Shown: positions 44,213-53,657, counted from the first letter of the stretch. The stretch is 64,000 bases of DNA from Nocardioides luteus (GCF_000960475.2 NZ_JZDQ02000011.1:1-64000); one strand, 5' to 3'. The notes: generated by a model from the sequence alone, not told the origin. Numbers and translations: made by a program.

Positions 44213-45175
44213 TCAGATCAGCGTCCGAGGAAGCCCGAAGGCGGGGAAGAGATGGGGCTCGAAGGTGGTGATCTGGGCGAGCCGGCCGTCGACGACCCGG
44301 AGCACGTCGAGCATCTGCGGGCGGAAGACCGTCGTCCCCGGCCGGCGTACGTAGCCCGCGACCGCCGGCATCCGGTTGGCGCTCGCCGGGACGAAGCGCC
44401 ATTCGCCGAGGTAGGTCGGCGAGGACGGGTCGAGGTTGGGCACCACGAAGTCGATGATCGCGTCGCGCGTGGTGAACCAGAACGGGTTCGGCGGCATGGT
44501 CAGCACCGCGTCGCTGGTCAGCAGGTCGACGATGCCCTCCCGCCAGTTGCTCTCCCCCGCCGCGATGTAGGCGTCGATGACCTTGCGCTCCTCCTCGGTC
44601 GGCCCCTCCGTGCGCCAGGTCGACCGGTCCTCGGGCAGATGCCGCCGCAGGGCCGGCTTGGCGCGCTGGAGCAGCGAGTTGACCGTGGCGACACCGACGT
44701 CGAGCGCGGCCGCGGTGTCGGCGGCCGACCAGCCGAGCACCTCCCGGAAGACGAAGACCGCCCGCTGCTGCGGGGTCAGGTGCTGGATCGCGATCAGGAA
44801 GACCAGCTCGATCGTCTCCCGCGCGACCGCCTCCTCCTCGGGGCGCTCCGGCTCCAGCAGGGAGTCGGGGAACGGCTGGAGCCACTCCAGCAGCTCCGGC
44901 GGCTCACCGGTGCCGTGGTCGAACCCCGGCAGCGGGGCGTACGTCCTCGGCCGCCGCTCGTTGCGACGCAGGAAGTCGAGGCAGGTGTTGGTCGCGATCC
45001 GGTAGAGCCAGGCGCGCATCGCCCCGGGGTCGGTCAGCTGGTCACGCCGCTCCCACGCCTTGACCAGGGTCTCCTGCACCAGATCCTCGGCCTCGTCGAA
45101 GCTCGCCACCATCCGGTAGCAGTGCACCCTCAGCTCGCGCCGGTGCTGTTCCGCGGCCTCCACGAACGCTTCCAT
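44213..45175 (-). CDS. ECF sigma factor with C-terminal SnoaL-like domain (SigX5/SigG type)
   Basis: A 320-residue sigma factor. Region 2 is at about 8-75 (HCYRMVASFDEAEDLVQETL, RAWLYRIATNTCLDFLRR), and region 4 is at about 135-185 (HLTPQQRAVFVFREVLGWSA, VATVNSLLQRA). A fused SnoaL/NTF2-like domain occupies about 200-320 (VIDAYIAAGESNWREGI, MPPNPFWFTTRDAI). Such C-terminal domains replace separate anti-sigma factors. The start at ATG 45175 fits a TACGCT box 8 nt upstream. The SDR gene follows on the same strand and is a candidate target. Confidence 0.88.
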   Translation of the reverse strand: MEAFVEAAEQHRRELRVHCYRMVASFDEAEDLVQETLVKAWERRDQLTDPGAMRAWLYRIATNTCLDFLRRNERRPRTYAPLPGFDHGTGEPPELLEWLQPFPDSLLEPERPEEEAVARETIELVFLIAIQHLTPQQRAVFVFREVLGWSAADTAAALDVGVATVNSLLQRAKPALRRHLPEDRSTWRTEGPTEEERKVIDAYIAAGESNWREGIVDLLTSDAVLTMPPNPFWFTTRDAIIDFVVPNLDPSSPTYLGEWRFVPASANRMPAVAGYVRRPGTTVFRPQMLDVLRVVDGRLAQITTFEPHLFPAFGLPRTLI

Positions 45176-45288
45176 GGCTGGCGAGCGTAAACCCCGGACG
45201 GCCGTCGCGAGACCGATTTTGCAAGCAATGTCAAACCGGTGCAACGCAACCCATCCGCACGACGTACGAAGTATGTGGGGCGGTCCTC

Positions 45289-45327
45289 CCAGGGTCCCGG
45301 CCGCAGTGCTCCCGGCCGGGGCCCTGG
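45289..45327 (-). terminator. terminator hairpin downstream of the Fgd gene
   Basis: 15-nt arms (CCAGGGTCCCGGCCG and its partner) with one G-T pair and a 9-nt loop, 16 bp after the Fgd stop on the minus strand and upstream of the sigma start. Confidence 0.75.
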
Positions 45328-45343
45328 TGCGTTTTCGGACCGG

Positions 45344-46348
45344 TCAGACGAGCCCGCGGAGCTTGGGGAGGATCTCGGTGCCGTAGAGCTCGAGGAACTT
45401 CGCCTGGTCGGGACCCGGGGCGTGGAAGACCAGGTGGGTGAAGCCCATGTCGAGGTATTCCTTGATCCGGGCGACGTGCTCGTCGGGGTCGGTCGAGACG
45501 ATGAACCGCTTGGCGGTCGCCTCGGTCGGCAGCGCGTCGGCGAGGCGCTGCATCTCCACCGGGTCCTCGACGGAGTGCTTCTGCTCGGGGGTGAGCCCGA
45601 GCGCGCCCCAGAACCGGGTCGCCTCCATGGCCTGCTCCAGGTCGTGGTCGAAGCTGACCTTGACCTCGATCATCATGTCCACGTCCTCCGGCTTGCGGCC
45701 GGAGAGCTCGATGCCGTTCCGCACGGCCGGCAGCAGCGTGTCGGTGTAGAGCTCGGCACCCTTGCCGGAAGTGGTGATGTAGCCGTCACCGGCACGGCCG
45801 GCGTACTTGGTCGCGGCCGGACCCGAACCCGCCAGGTAGATCGGGACGGGGGTGGACGGCTTGTCGTAGATGGTCGCCCGGTCGAGCTGGTAGTAGTCGC
45901 CCTCGAAGGTGACCCGGTCCTCCGTCCAGAGCTTCTTGATCACCCGCACGGCCTCGCGGAAGCGCGCGAAGCGCACCTTGCCCTCGGGCCACTCCACACC
46001 CAGCGGGGCCTCGTTCATCGCCTCACCGGTGCCCATGCCGAGCACGACGCGGTCGGGGAAGAGCGAGCCCAGGGTCGCGAAGGACTGCGCCACGATCGCC
46101 GGGTGGTAGCGGAACGTCGGGGTGAGCACCGAGGTGCCCATCACGATCCGCTCCGTGCGCGCGCCGAGCGCGCCCAGCCAGGTCATCGCGAACGGCGCGT
46201 GCCCGCCGTCGTGCCGCCAGGGCTGGAGATGGTCGGAGATGAAGACCGAGTCGAAACCCTGCTCCTCCGCCATCACGCCGTAGTTCAGCAGCTCTGTCGG
46301 TGCGAACTGCTCGTTGGACGCCTTGTATCCGAACCTGATCTCCGTCAC
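45344..46348 (-). CDS. fgd: F420-dependent glucose-6-phosphate dehydrogenase-like oxidoreductase
   Basis: A 334-residue luciferase-like monooxygenase-fold enzyme. Its whole length follows mycobacterial Fgd1: GYKASNEQFAPTELLNYG, SDHLQPWRHDGGHAPF, GTSVLTPTFRYHPAIVAQ, GTGEAMNE, TSGKGAELYTDTLLPAV, EQKHSVEDPVEMQ, HLVFHAPGPDQ. In that family it oxidises glucose-6-phosphate to 6-phosphogluconolactone and reduces F420. The active-site His of SDHLQPW and a Glu equivalent in GTGEAMNE are kept. Divergent from another F420 enzyme; fbiC in the same window makes the deazaflavin core. Confidence 0.88.
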   Translation of the reverse strand: MTEIRFGYKASNEQFAPTELLNYGVMAEEQGFDSVFISDHLQPWRHDGGHAPFAMTWLGALGARTERIVMGTSVLTPTFRYHPAIVAQSFATLGSLFPDRVVLGMGTGEAMNEAPLGVEWPEGKVRFARFREAVRVIKKLWTEDRVTFEGDYYQLDRATIYDKPSTPVPIYLAGSGPAATKYAGRAGDGYITTSGKGAELYTDTLLPAVRNGIELSGRKPEDVDMMIEVKVSFDHDLEQAMEATRFWGALGLTPEQKHSVEDPVEMQRLADALPTEATAKRFIVSTDPDEHVARIKEYLDMGFTHLVFHAPGPDQAKFLELYGTEILPKLRGLV

Positions 46349-46354
46349 GCGCCC

Positions 46355-46364
46355 ACGGTAGCCT
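46355..46364. promoter_or_regulatory. back-to-back leaderless -10 boxes sharing one TA
   Basis: Plus strand TAGCCT (46359-46364) lies 7 nt before ATG 46372; minus strand TACCGT (46360-46355) lies 6 nt before GTG 46348. The TA at 46359-46360 belongs to both boxes. The gap between the two start codons is only 23 bp, leaving no room for ribosome sites. Confidence 0.6.
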
Positions 46365-46371
46365 CCCCTTC

Positions 46372-47412
46372 ATGAAGCTTGCGATGCCCTTGACCTACTT
46401 CGGCAACCCGCGTGACACCGCAGACCAGGTCGTCGGCCTGGAGAAGGCAGGGCTCGACCAGCTCTGGGTCGCCGAGCCGTACGGCTTCGACGCGGTCTCC
46501 CTGCTCGGCTACCTGGCCGCCAAGACCGAGCGGGTCGAGCTCGGGGCCGGCATCCTCAACATCTACAGCCGTACGCCGGGAGCGCTGCTCCAGACCGCGG
46601 CCGGCCTCGACAACGTCTCCGGCGGCCGCGCGATCCTGGGCCTCGGCGCGAGCGGACCGCAGGTCATCGAGGGCTTCCACGGGGTGGCGTACGACAAGCC
46701 GCTGGCCCGCACCCGCGAGATCATCGGGCTGCTGCGCGCCGGGCTGCGTGGTGAGCGGCTGCAGAGCGACGGGCTCTACAAGATCCCGCTGCCGGCCGAC
46801 CAGGGCACCGGGCTCGGCAAGCCGCTCAAGCTGCTCAACCGGCCCGAGCGTGCCGACACCCCGATCTGGGTGGCCGCGCTCGGCGACAACAACGTCGCCA
46901 TGACCGCCGAGGTCGCCGACGGCTGGCTGCCGTTCCAGTTCCTGCCCGACAAGGCGCGCGACGTCTGGGGCGACGCGCTCGACAAGGGCCTGGCCAAGCG
47001 CTCGCCCGACCTCAAGCCCCTGGAGATCTCCGCCGGCGGCCTGCTCGCGATCACCGACGACCCCGACGAGGCCAAGCGCCACCGCGACACGATGCGCGGC
47101 CTGCTGGCGTTGTACGTCGGTGGCATGGGCGCCCGCGGCAAGAACTTCTACAACGACATGGCCGTGAAGTACGGCTTCGGCGACGCGGCCAAGAAGATCC
47201 AGGACCTCTACCTCGACGGCCACAAGCGCGACGCCGAGGCCGAGGTCCCCGAGGCCTGGCTCGAGGCCGGCAACCTGGTCGGACCGGAGTCGTTCGTGAA
47301 GGAGCGGATCGCGGCCTTCAAGGAGGCCGGTGTGACCAGCCTCCAGGTCACACCCGCCGCCGGCACCGACGGGCTCGCGTCGATCGCCCAGGTCAAGGAG
47401 TGGCTGGTCTGA
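46372..47412 (+). CDS. LLM-class F420-dependent oxidoreductase
   Basis: A 346-residue luciferase-like flavin/F420 oxidoreductase (MPLTYFGNPRDTADQVVGLE, VAEPYGFDAVSLLGYLA, NIYSRTPGALLQTAAGLD, VAALGDNNVAMTAEVADG). The glycine-rich LGLGASGPQVIEGFHG is typical of the Mer/actinobacterial group that uses F420. Substrate unknown. It shares a minimal divergent promoter region with Fgd, which would supply reduced F420 for it. A hairpin terminator follows. Confidence 0.85.
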   Translation: MKLAMPLTYFGNPRDTADQVVGLEKAGLDQLWVAEPYGFDAVSLLGYLAAKTERVELGAGILNIYSRTPGALLQTAAGLDNVSGGRAILGLGASGPQVIEGFHGVAYDKPLARTREIIGLLRAGLRGERLQSDGLYKIPLPADQGTGLGKPLKLLNRPERADTPIWVAALGDNNVAMTAEVADGWLPFQFLPDKARDVWGDALDKGLAKRSPDLKPLEISAGGLLAITDDPDEAKRHRDTMRGLLALYVGGMGARGKNFYNDMAVKYGFGDAAKKIQDLYLDGHKRDAEAEVPEAWLEAGNLVGPESFVKERIAAFKEAGVTSLQVTPAAGTDGLASIAQVKEWLV

Positions 47413-47418
47413 TCGCCC

Positions 47419-47454
47419 GGCCGGCTGTGAACTCGCTTACACCCACAGCCGGCC
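47419..47454 (+). terminator. terminator hairpin after the LLM oxidoreductase
   Basis: 10-bp perfect arms GGCCGGCTGT / ACAGCCGGCC with a 16-nt loop, 7 bp after the stop. Confidence 0.65.
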
Positions 47455-47503
47455 CTGCCGTCCCCCTGTGACCTGCCCCCACGGGCATTGGTTGCATGGA
47501 CGC

Positions 47504-49738
47504 ATGTCTGAGCGGATCGTCAGCGCCATCACCGGGCCCGTCACGAAGTGGGTGGTGCTCGGCTTCTGGCTGGTGATGCTGGTCCTGGTGGGGCCGCTGA
47601 CCGGCAAGCTCGGCGACGTCGAGTCCCACGACAACTCCGACTGGCTCCCCGCCAACGCGGAGTCGACCCAGGCGATCGACGAGCTCGCCAAGGTGCAGGA
47701 CCCCGACGACCTGACCACCACGATCGTCTACCACCGCGAGGGTGGCCTGACGAAGGCCGACTACACCGCGATCGTGCTGCAGATTCCCGAGATCGCGTCC
47801 CTCGACGGGGTGGTCACGCAGGAGAGCAAGCCCGACCAGCCCGTCATGCCCGCGATCGCCTACCCGACCGGGGAGAAGAAGGGCCAGAAGCAGGGTCTGG
47901 TCTCCGCCGACGGCGAGGTCGCCACGGTCTCTCTCGTGGTCAACTACGCCGACGAGGACCCGACCGCGCTGCTCGACCTGCGCGACGACCTGGTCGAGCT
48001 GACCGAGATCGACGGCGTCGACGTCTACATCGGCGGTGCGGGCGGCTCCACCGCCGACCAGATGGAGGCAGGAGCCGGGATCGGTGGTGCGCTGCTCTAC
48101 GCGGCCGCCGGCGTGGTCATCGTGATCCTGCTGATCACCTACCGCAGCCCGGTGCTGTGGTTCCTCCCCCTCGTCTCGGTACTGGTCGCGCTCGTCGTGT
48201 CGATGGGCGTCGTCTACCTCTGCGCGAAGTACGCCGGCCTGACCCTCAACCAGATGAACCGGGCCATCCTCGACGTGCTCGTCTTCGGCGCCGGCACGGA
48301 CTACGCGCTGCTGCTCATCGCCCGATATCGGGAGGAGCTGGGCCGGCACGAGGACCGGCACCGCGCGATGGCGGCGGCGCTGCGCGGCTCCGCCCCCGCG
48401 ATCATCGCCTCGGCCGGGACCGTCACCGTCGGCATGCTCGGTCTGATGGTCGCCACCATGGGCTCGACCGCCAGCCTCGGCCCGGTCTGCGCGATCGGCA
48501 TCGTCGCCGGCCTCGTCGTGATGCTGACCCTGCTCCCGGCACTGCTGGTGATCACGGGCCGCTGGGTGTTCTGGCCGGTCAGGCCGGCGTACGGCACCTC
48601 CGGCGAGAAGCACGGCGGCATCTGGGCACGACTCGGTGGCTGGATCCGGAAGCGGCCGCGGGCGGTCTGGATCGGCACCGCCGCCGTGCTGCTGGCCTGC
48701 TGCGGCGGGCTCTCGATGCTCAACATCACCACGCTGGACAGCTCGGAGACCTACACCAAGGACTTCCCCTCGCTCGTCGGCGACCGGGTGCTCGAGGAGC
48801 ACGACCTCGGTGACCCCTCCAACCCGATCCAGGTCGTCTCGGCCCAGGGCAGCGAGAAGGACGTCGTCGAGGCGCTCACGAAGGCCGGCTACCAGGGCGT
48901 CACCCCGGTCACCGACGGCACCCACGAGGTCGCGCTGACCGCGGTCCCGCTGTCCACCGACCCGATGTCGAAGGCGTCGTTCGACACCGTCGAGGACGTA
49001 CGCAGCGTGGTCCACACCGTCGAGGGAGCCGACGCGCTCGCCACCGGCACCGCCGCGATCCAGCTCGACATGGCCTCGGCGACCGACCGCGACACCAAGG
49101 TCGTGATGCCGCTGGTGCTCGGGCTCGTCCTGATCATCCTGATGATCCTGCTCCGCTCCGTCCTCTCCCCGCTGCTGCTGATGGCCACCGTCGTGCTGAG
49201 CTTCGGTGCGGCACTCGGCCTCTCGGCGGTCATCTTCGACGCGATGGGCTTCGCCGGGCAGGGGCGCGAGTTCCCGCTGTTCGTCTTCGTGTTCCTGGTC
49301 GCGCTGGGCATCGACTACAACATCTTCCTGATGCACCGCGTCCGCGAGGAGGTCGTCACGCACGGCGACACCCGGCGCGCCTCGCTCGTCGCGCTCTCGG
49401 CGACCGGCGGCGTCATCACCAGCGCCGGCATCGTCCTGGCCGCGACGTTCGCGGTGCTCACCACGCTGCCGCACGTGAGCTTCATCGAGATAGGCCTCGC
49501 GATCGCCCTCGGCGTGCTCCTCGACACCCTCGTCGTCCGCTCCATCCTGGTCACCGCCGTCAACCTCGACCTCGGCGACATCATCTGGTGGCCGAGCAGG
49601 CTCACCCGCGGACGAACGACGACTCGGTCACCGCATCCCGAGCCGGTCCGGCGACCCATGCCTCCGCGGGACCTCCCGCGCCGTCCCGATCTGCGCGGCC
49701 GTCCGCAGCCCCGACCACGCGATCCCGGCCGCTCTTGA
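47504..49738 (+). CDS. MMPL/RND-family membrane transporter
   Basis: A 744-residue RND permease with two halves, each with one helix, a periplasmic loop and five helices. The paired proton-relay motifs are visible: FGAGTDYALLLIARYREE (about 265) and ALGIDYNIFLMHRVREE (about 603). In actinobacteria MMPL proteins export lipids, siderophores or drugs. The start at ATG 47504 is taken because the first helix (WVVLGFWLVMLVLVGPL) begins directly after it; no good ribosome site is visible. Confidence 0.92.
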   Translation: MSERIVSAITGPVTKWVVLGFWLVMLVLVGPLTGKLGDVESHDNSDWLPANAESTQAIDELAKVQDPDDLTTTIVYHREGGLTKADYTAIVLQIPEIASLDGVVTQESKPDQPVMPAIAYPTGEKKGQKQGLVSADGEVATVSLVVNYADEDPTALLDLRDDLVELTEIDGVDVYIGGAGGSTADQMEAGAGIGGALLYAAAGVVIVILLITYRSPVLWFLPLVSVLVALVVSMGVVYLCAKYAGLTLNQMNRAILDVLVFGAGTDYALLLIARYREELGRHEDRHRAMAAALRGSAPAIIASAGTVTVGMLGLMVATMGSTASLGPVCAIGIVAGLVVMLTLLPALLVITGRWVFWPVRPAYGTSGEKHGGIWARLGGWIRKRPRAVWIGTAAVLLACCGGLSMLNITTLDSSETYTKDFPSLVGDRVLEEHDLGDPSNPIQVVSAQGSEKDVVEALTKAGYQGVTPVTDGTHEVALTAVPLSTDPMSKASFDTVEDVRSVVHTVEGADALATGTAAIQLDMASATDRDTKVVMPLVLGLVLIILMILLRSVLSPLLLMATVVLSFGAALGLSAVIFDAMGFAGQGREFPLFVFVFLVALGIDYNIFLMHRVREEVVTHGDTRRASLVALSATGGVITSAGIVLAATFAVLTTLPHVSFIEIGLAIALGVLLDTLVVRSILVTAVNLDLGDIIWWPSRLTRGRTTTRSPHPEPVRRPMPPRDLPRRPDLRGRPQPRPRDPGRS

Positions 49739-49768
49739 GTCCTGGCTGCGGATTCGGCGAAGTGTCTT

Positions 49769-49774
49769 TACTAT
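49769..49774 (+). promoter_or_regulatory. candidate -10 box (TACTAT) for the first ectodomain protein
   Basis: TACTAT lies 65 nt before ATG 49839, in a locally AT-richer stretch after the MMPL gene. No convincing -35 was identified. Confidence 0.35.
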
Positions 49775-49838
49775 GTGCCCTACGACTCGGGTCGCTCGGC
49801 CCGGTCGCTCCACTTCACTGACATGCGGGGCGTGCGAC

Positions 49839-51242
49839 ATGGGGCCAGACGACCAGGACAAGACGAGACCCGGTACGCCGCGGCCCACGCCGCCGCCGAC
49901 GCCTCCGACGCCTGAGCCGACGAACCCGATCGACCCGGACGCAACCCGGATCCCCAGCGCGCGCCCCACCCCGCCTCCGCCGCCGAGCTTCCCGCCGCCT
50001 CCCCCGACCACGCCGCCGCCTGCCCAGCCGCCCACGGCACCGCCTCCGCCACCGCCCACGATGGCGATGCCCGCGGCACCGCCCAGCGGCTACGGTCCCC
50101 CTCCGGGGCAGCCGCCGACGGTCTACGGCTCGGCGTACGGCCTGCCGTCGCACCACCAGCCGAAGAAGAGCAACAAGGGCCTGCTGATCGGCCTGGGCAC
50201 GGCGGGCGCGGTGGTGCTGGTCCTGCTGCTCGGCACCGGGGCGTGGGCGTTCTTCACCGGGCGTCTCGGGTTCGGCCCGCTGAGCGCCGAGGACAAGAAG
50301 GCCGTGACCGCGATCGCCGCGGCCGCGCCGAAGCCGGCCTGGGCCTCGGCCGGGGACGCGACGTGCGCCGCCGAGCAGCTGGTCAAGGACGAACGCACCG
50401 ACGGCCTCACCAAGGCCGGGCTGATCACGACCGCCGACGAGTCGGTGACCTACACCGGCGCCTGGCGCGGGCAGCAGGCGACGACGTACTCCCAGGGTCT
50501 GCTCTCCTGCACCGGCGACTGGAGCAAGGCGATCGGCAAGGACTGGGCGCTCACCGACACCGACTGCCTCGGTGACGTCGACGAGACCGCGATGGCCGGC
50601 CTGATCACCACGCAGGTCATGGAGGTCGAGGACGCCGGCGTGACGAAGCAGGCCGACAAGGCCGTATCGGCGCTGGACGAGTGCTACGCGAGCGACGAGC
50701 TCACCGCGCCGACCGCGACGGCGACCCCCGCCGTGCTCGGTGTCGACTTCTCGGTCAAGGCCCCGGCCGTCGAGGGCAGCGAGGTCGTGGTGCGGGCGAA
50801 GTCCGCCGACTCCACCGAGTGGACCCCGGTGACCGGCGGAAAGGTCAACATCCCCGTACGCGAGGGCGGCCAGGAGGGCTGCGCGACGTTCGAGGCCTCG
50901 ATCAGCTACCCGTGGGGCACCACGAAGACCAGCGAGGCCGAGGCCTGCGGCAAGGCGAAGGACCGCCGGCTGTGGTGGACGAAGGACAAGTCGTGCGCCC
51001 AGCCGAAGTACGCCCCGTGCAGCTCCTGGACGCTCCACTACGAGGGCTACGAGCTCCTCTCCAGCGTCACCATCAAGCTGAAGCTCAACGGTGGCGACTG
51101 CCGCTCGGCCTCCGGGTCCTGCTCGGACACCGCGTTCGTCACCAAGCCGAGCGGCACCTGGACCAACTGGACCGCACCCAAGGGCTGGAAGGACCGGTTC
51201 ACCGCGCAGGTCGACGGACTGACCGCCGTACTTCCTAACTAA
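49839..51242 (+). CDS. Pro-rich single-pass membrane protein with two-lobed Cys-rich ectodomain (paralog A)
   Basis: A 467-residue protein. Cytoplasmic residues 1-110 are strongly Pro/Thr-rich (PPTPPTPEPTNP, PPPPPSFPPPPP). One helix lies at about 112-137 (GLLIGLGTAGAVVLVLLLG). The ectodomain's first lobe is at about 145-285 (TCAAEQLVKDE, YSQGLLSCTGDW, DTDCLG, ALDECYA), and the second at about 295-467 (GGQEGCATFEASISYPWGT, EACGKAKDRR, CSSWTLHYEGYE). The same ectodomain occurs in the kinase at 51354 and in the protein at 57564. It has no kinase domain. It is probably a receptor or decoy partner of the kinase (inference). Confidence 0.7.
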   Translation: MGPDDQDKTRPGTPRPTPPPTPPTPEPTNPIDPDATRIPSARPTPPPPPSFPPPPPTTPPPAQPPTAPPPPPPTMAMPAAPPSGYGPPPGQPPTVYGSAYGLPSHHQPKKSNKGLLIGLGTAGAVVLVLLLGTGAWAFFTGRLGFGPLSAEDKKAVTAIAAAAPKPAWASAGDATCAAEQLVKDERTDGLTKAGLITTADESVTYTGAWRGQQATTYSQGLLSCTGDWSKAIGKDWALTDTDCLGDVDETAMAGLITTQVMEVEDAGVTKQADKAVSALDECYASDELTAPTATATPAVLGVDFSVKAPAVEGSEVVVRAKSADSTEWTPVTGGKVNIPVREGGQEGCATFEASISYPWGTTKTSEAEACGKAKDRRLWWTKDKSCAQPKYAPCSSWTLHYEGYELLSSVTIKLKLNGGDCRSASGSCSDTAFVTKPSGTWTNWTAPKGWKDRFTAQVDGLTAVLPN

Positions 51243-51300
51243 CGCCTTAACAATTGGTCTCGCCCGTGGCGTTGGAGCGCGCCGATCGTTGACGGGACGC

Positions 51301-51306
51301 TAGGGT
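51301..51306 (+). promoter_or_regulatory. candidate -10 box (TAGGGT) for the Ser/Thr kinase gene
   Basis: TAGGGT (extended GCTAGGGT) lies 47 nt before ATG 51354. The leader includes an AT-rich run and GGCGAGG near 51340. Confidence 0.4.
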
Positions 51307-51353
51307 TTCGGCAGAGGTCATTCGGGTAAAAAAATCAGGGCGAGGTTCTAAAG

Positions 51354-53621
51354 ATGGTTGCGTTCCCCCAGGAAGGCGAGCAGTTCGGTCGCTACGTGAT
51401 CGAGCGGGTCCTGGGTCAAGGTGGCATGGGTGTCGTCTACCAGGCGAAGGACCCGGCGCTTCGCCGCAAGGTGGCGCTCAAGCTCGTGCTGCCCTCGCTC
51501 ACGGTCGACAAGGACTTCATCACCCGCTTCGAGCGGGAAGCCAACATCCTGGCCAAGCTGCGCTCGCGCAACATCGTCCAGATCATCGAGTACGGCGAGG
51601 TCGAGGGCACCGTCTACCTCGTCACCGAGTACGTCCCCGACGGCGACCTCCACGGCTGGCTGAAGACCAAGGGGCCGCTGGAGACCGTCCAGGCCCTGCG
51701 CCTGGTCGGTGACGTCAGCGACGCGCTCTTCGACGCCCACCGCGCCGGTGTGGTCCACCGCGACGTGAAGCCGTCCAACGTGCTCCTGTGGGAGCGCCAG
51801 GAGGGCGAGCTCGTCCCCTACCTCACCGACTTCGGCATCGCGACCGAAGGCGACTCCAACGTGACCCGGGCCGGCTCCGTGGTGGGCTCGCTGCCCTACA
51901 TGTCGCCCGAGCGCCATATGGGCGAGCAGGCGACCGCGTCGGGCGACATCTACGCCGCCGGCTGTCTGCTGTGGGCCTGCCTGACCGGCAAGGCGCCCTA
52001 CGCCGGCACCGACTTCGAGCTGATGAGCGCCCACATCAACAGCCCGGTGCCGCGGCTGCCCGCCGCGACCCCGGGCGCCGACCTGATCAACCCGATCATC
52101 CAGCGGGCGCTGGCCAAGAAGCCGGAGAACCGCTTCACGACCGCTGCCGAGCTCGCCAAGGCGCTCGACAAGGCGGCCGACCGGCTCGAGGAGTCCGGTC
52201 TGGGCGGCGGCATCATCGGTGGCGCCGCCGGAGCGGCCGCCGCCGACCTCGGCTCCCGTCCCGGCGCCAGCTACGACACCACGTCGAGCGACGCCTCCGG
52301 AGCCGGCACTCCCGCACCCGAGGCGGAGGCCCAGCCGACGATCGTCAAGCGTCCCGGCGACGGCACCCCGACCCCGGCCCCGCTCGCCAACGAGACCGAC
52401 TCCACCGTCGTGCACAGCGGCAAGGGCCTGCCGGCGGTCGCTGCGGCCGCCGCGGCCTCCTCCGCAGGCGGCACCGGCGGCGGCCAGCCCGAGTGGCTGC
52501 CGTCGCACCACTCCAACGCCGGCCAGAGCGGCGACGGCGAGAAGAAGAAGCGCTACGCCATCATCGGAGGCGGGGTCGCCGCGGTCCTGCTCGTCGGCGT
52601 CGGCATCTTCACCCAGGGCTTCGGCATGTTCGGTCTCCACGGCGACGACGCCAAGGCGGCCGAGGCGATCGCCAGCGGCGTACCCAAGCCCGGGTGGGCC
52701 AGCGAGGACCAGATGACCTGCGCGGCCGAGTCCCTGGTCGGGAAGGTTCCGGCCAACGAGCTGCGCTCCCACGGGATCGTGGACGCGGGCGACGACTGGA
52801 CCTACACCGGCGCGTGGCCCGCCGACGACGCGATGAAGTTCACCCAGGGTCTGCTCGACTGCACCGAGTCCTGGTCGACCGAGATCGGCGACAACTGGAA
52901 GGTCGGCGACACCCGCTGCATGGAGAAGGAGGTCGACAAGACCTCCATGGCCGGCCTCCTCGCGGTCACGGACCTCCTCAAGGACGGCGACACCGGCGCC
53001 GCCGGCCCGGCCAGCGAGAAGGCCGTCAAGGCCCTCGACGCGTGCTATGTCAAGGCCGACGCGCTCGGTGCCAAGGTGACCCCCAAGCCCGCCTACATGC
53101 AGGTCGACTTCGACGTGCAGGACCCCACCGCTCCCGGCGGGCAGTCGGTGATCGGGATCGCCAAGTCGGGCAGCAGCAGCTACGAGGAGCTCAAGGGCTC
53201 CTCCTACGAGCTCCCCGTCACCGAAGGTGGCGTCGAGGGCTGCATCGCGGTCAAGACCACCGTCACCTTCGCCTGGGGCACCGAGAAGGCCACCGACGCC
53301 AATGCCTGCGGCAAGGCTCAGCCGAAGAAGCTCGAGTGGGTCAAGCAGGACAAGTGCACCGACCCGATCTATACGAAGCAGAAGGTCGCGTGCAACACCT
53401 GGCGACTCACCTTCGAGGGCTTCCAGCCCGGCAAGAGGTTCGACGTGAAGCTCACCCTCAACGGCGGCAAGTGCTCGGACGGGAAGGGCGCGAAGTGCGT
53501 CTGGCCCGGCACCCCCGACGGCGAGGGCAAGGGCGCTGTCGTCGACTGGTCCGGCCCGCAGAACTGGACCGCCAAGTTCGTCGCCACCGCACCCGGCGCG
53601 AGCGCCCAGATCGACAACTAG
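51354..53621 (+). CDS. PknB-like receptor Ser/Thr protein kinase with Cys-rich ectodomain (paralog B)
   Basis: A 755-residue kinase. The cytoplasmic catalytic domain is at about 12-275: glycine loop LGQGGMGVVYQA, VALKLVL lysine, HRDVKPSNVLL catalytic loop, TDFGIAT metal loop, GSLPYMSPERH activation/substrate loop. An Ala/Gly/Pro-rich juxtamembrane stretch leads to one helix at about 400-420 (YAIIGGGVAAVLLVGVGIFT). The ectodomain has the same two lobes as its neighbours (TCAAESLVGK, FTQGLLDCTESW, DTRCME, ALDACY; GGVEGCIAVKTTVTFAWGT, NACGKAQPKK). There are no PASTA repeats, so ligand sensing differs from PknB. fbiC follows 36 bp later with its own promoter. Confidence 0.9.
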   Translation: MVAFPQEGEQFGRYVIERVLGQGGMGVVYQAKDPALRRKVALKLVLPSLTVDKDFITRFEREANILAKLRSRNIVQIIEYGEVEGTVYLVTEYVPDGDLHGWLKTKGPLETVQALRLVGDVSDALFDAHRAGVVHRDVKPSNVLLWERQEGELVPYLTDFGIATEGDSNVTRAGSVVGSLPYMSPERHMGEQATASGDIYAAGCLLWACLTGKAPYAGTDFELMSAHINSPVPRLPAATPGADLINPIIQRALAKKPENRFTTAAELAKALDKAADRLEESGLGGGIIGGAAGAAAADLGSRPGASYDTTSSDASGAGTPAPEAEAQPTIVKRPGDGTPTPAPLANETDSTVVHSGKGLPAVAAAAAASSAGGTGGGQPEWLPSHHSNAGQSGDGEKKKRYAIIGGGVAAVLLVGVGIFTQGFGMFGLHGDDAKAAEAIASGVPKPGWASEDQMTCAAESLVGKVPANELRSHGIVDAGDDWTYTGAWPADDAMKFTQGLLDCTESWSTEIGDNWKVGDTRCMEKEVDKTSMAGLLAVTDLLKDGDTGAAGPASEKAVKALDACYVKADALGAKVTPKPAYMQVDFDVQDPTAPGGQSVIGIAKSGSSSYEELKGSSYELPVTEGGVEGCIAVKTTVTFAWGTEKATDANACGKAQPKKLEWVKQDKCTDPIYTKQKVACNTWRLTFEGFQPGKRFDVKLTLNGGKCSDGKGAKCVWPGTPDGEGKGAVVDWSGPQNWTAKFVATAPGASAQIDN

Positions 53622-53644
53622 TTCGACAACTGGGCGGTGCCTAC

Positions 53645-53650
53645 TAGGCT
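53645..53650 (+). promoter_or_regulatory. leaderless -10 box (TAGGCT) for fbiC
   Basis: TAGGCT lies exactly 7 nt before ATG 53658, in the 36-bp gap after the kinase stop. Confidence 0.6.
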
Positions 53651-53657
53651 GCTCGTG

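Noticed and set aside
47393..49474. Long minus-strand frame rich in Arg/Asp/Gln
   Set aside because: Antisense to the MMPL transporter, which has paired RND motifs and helices.
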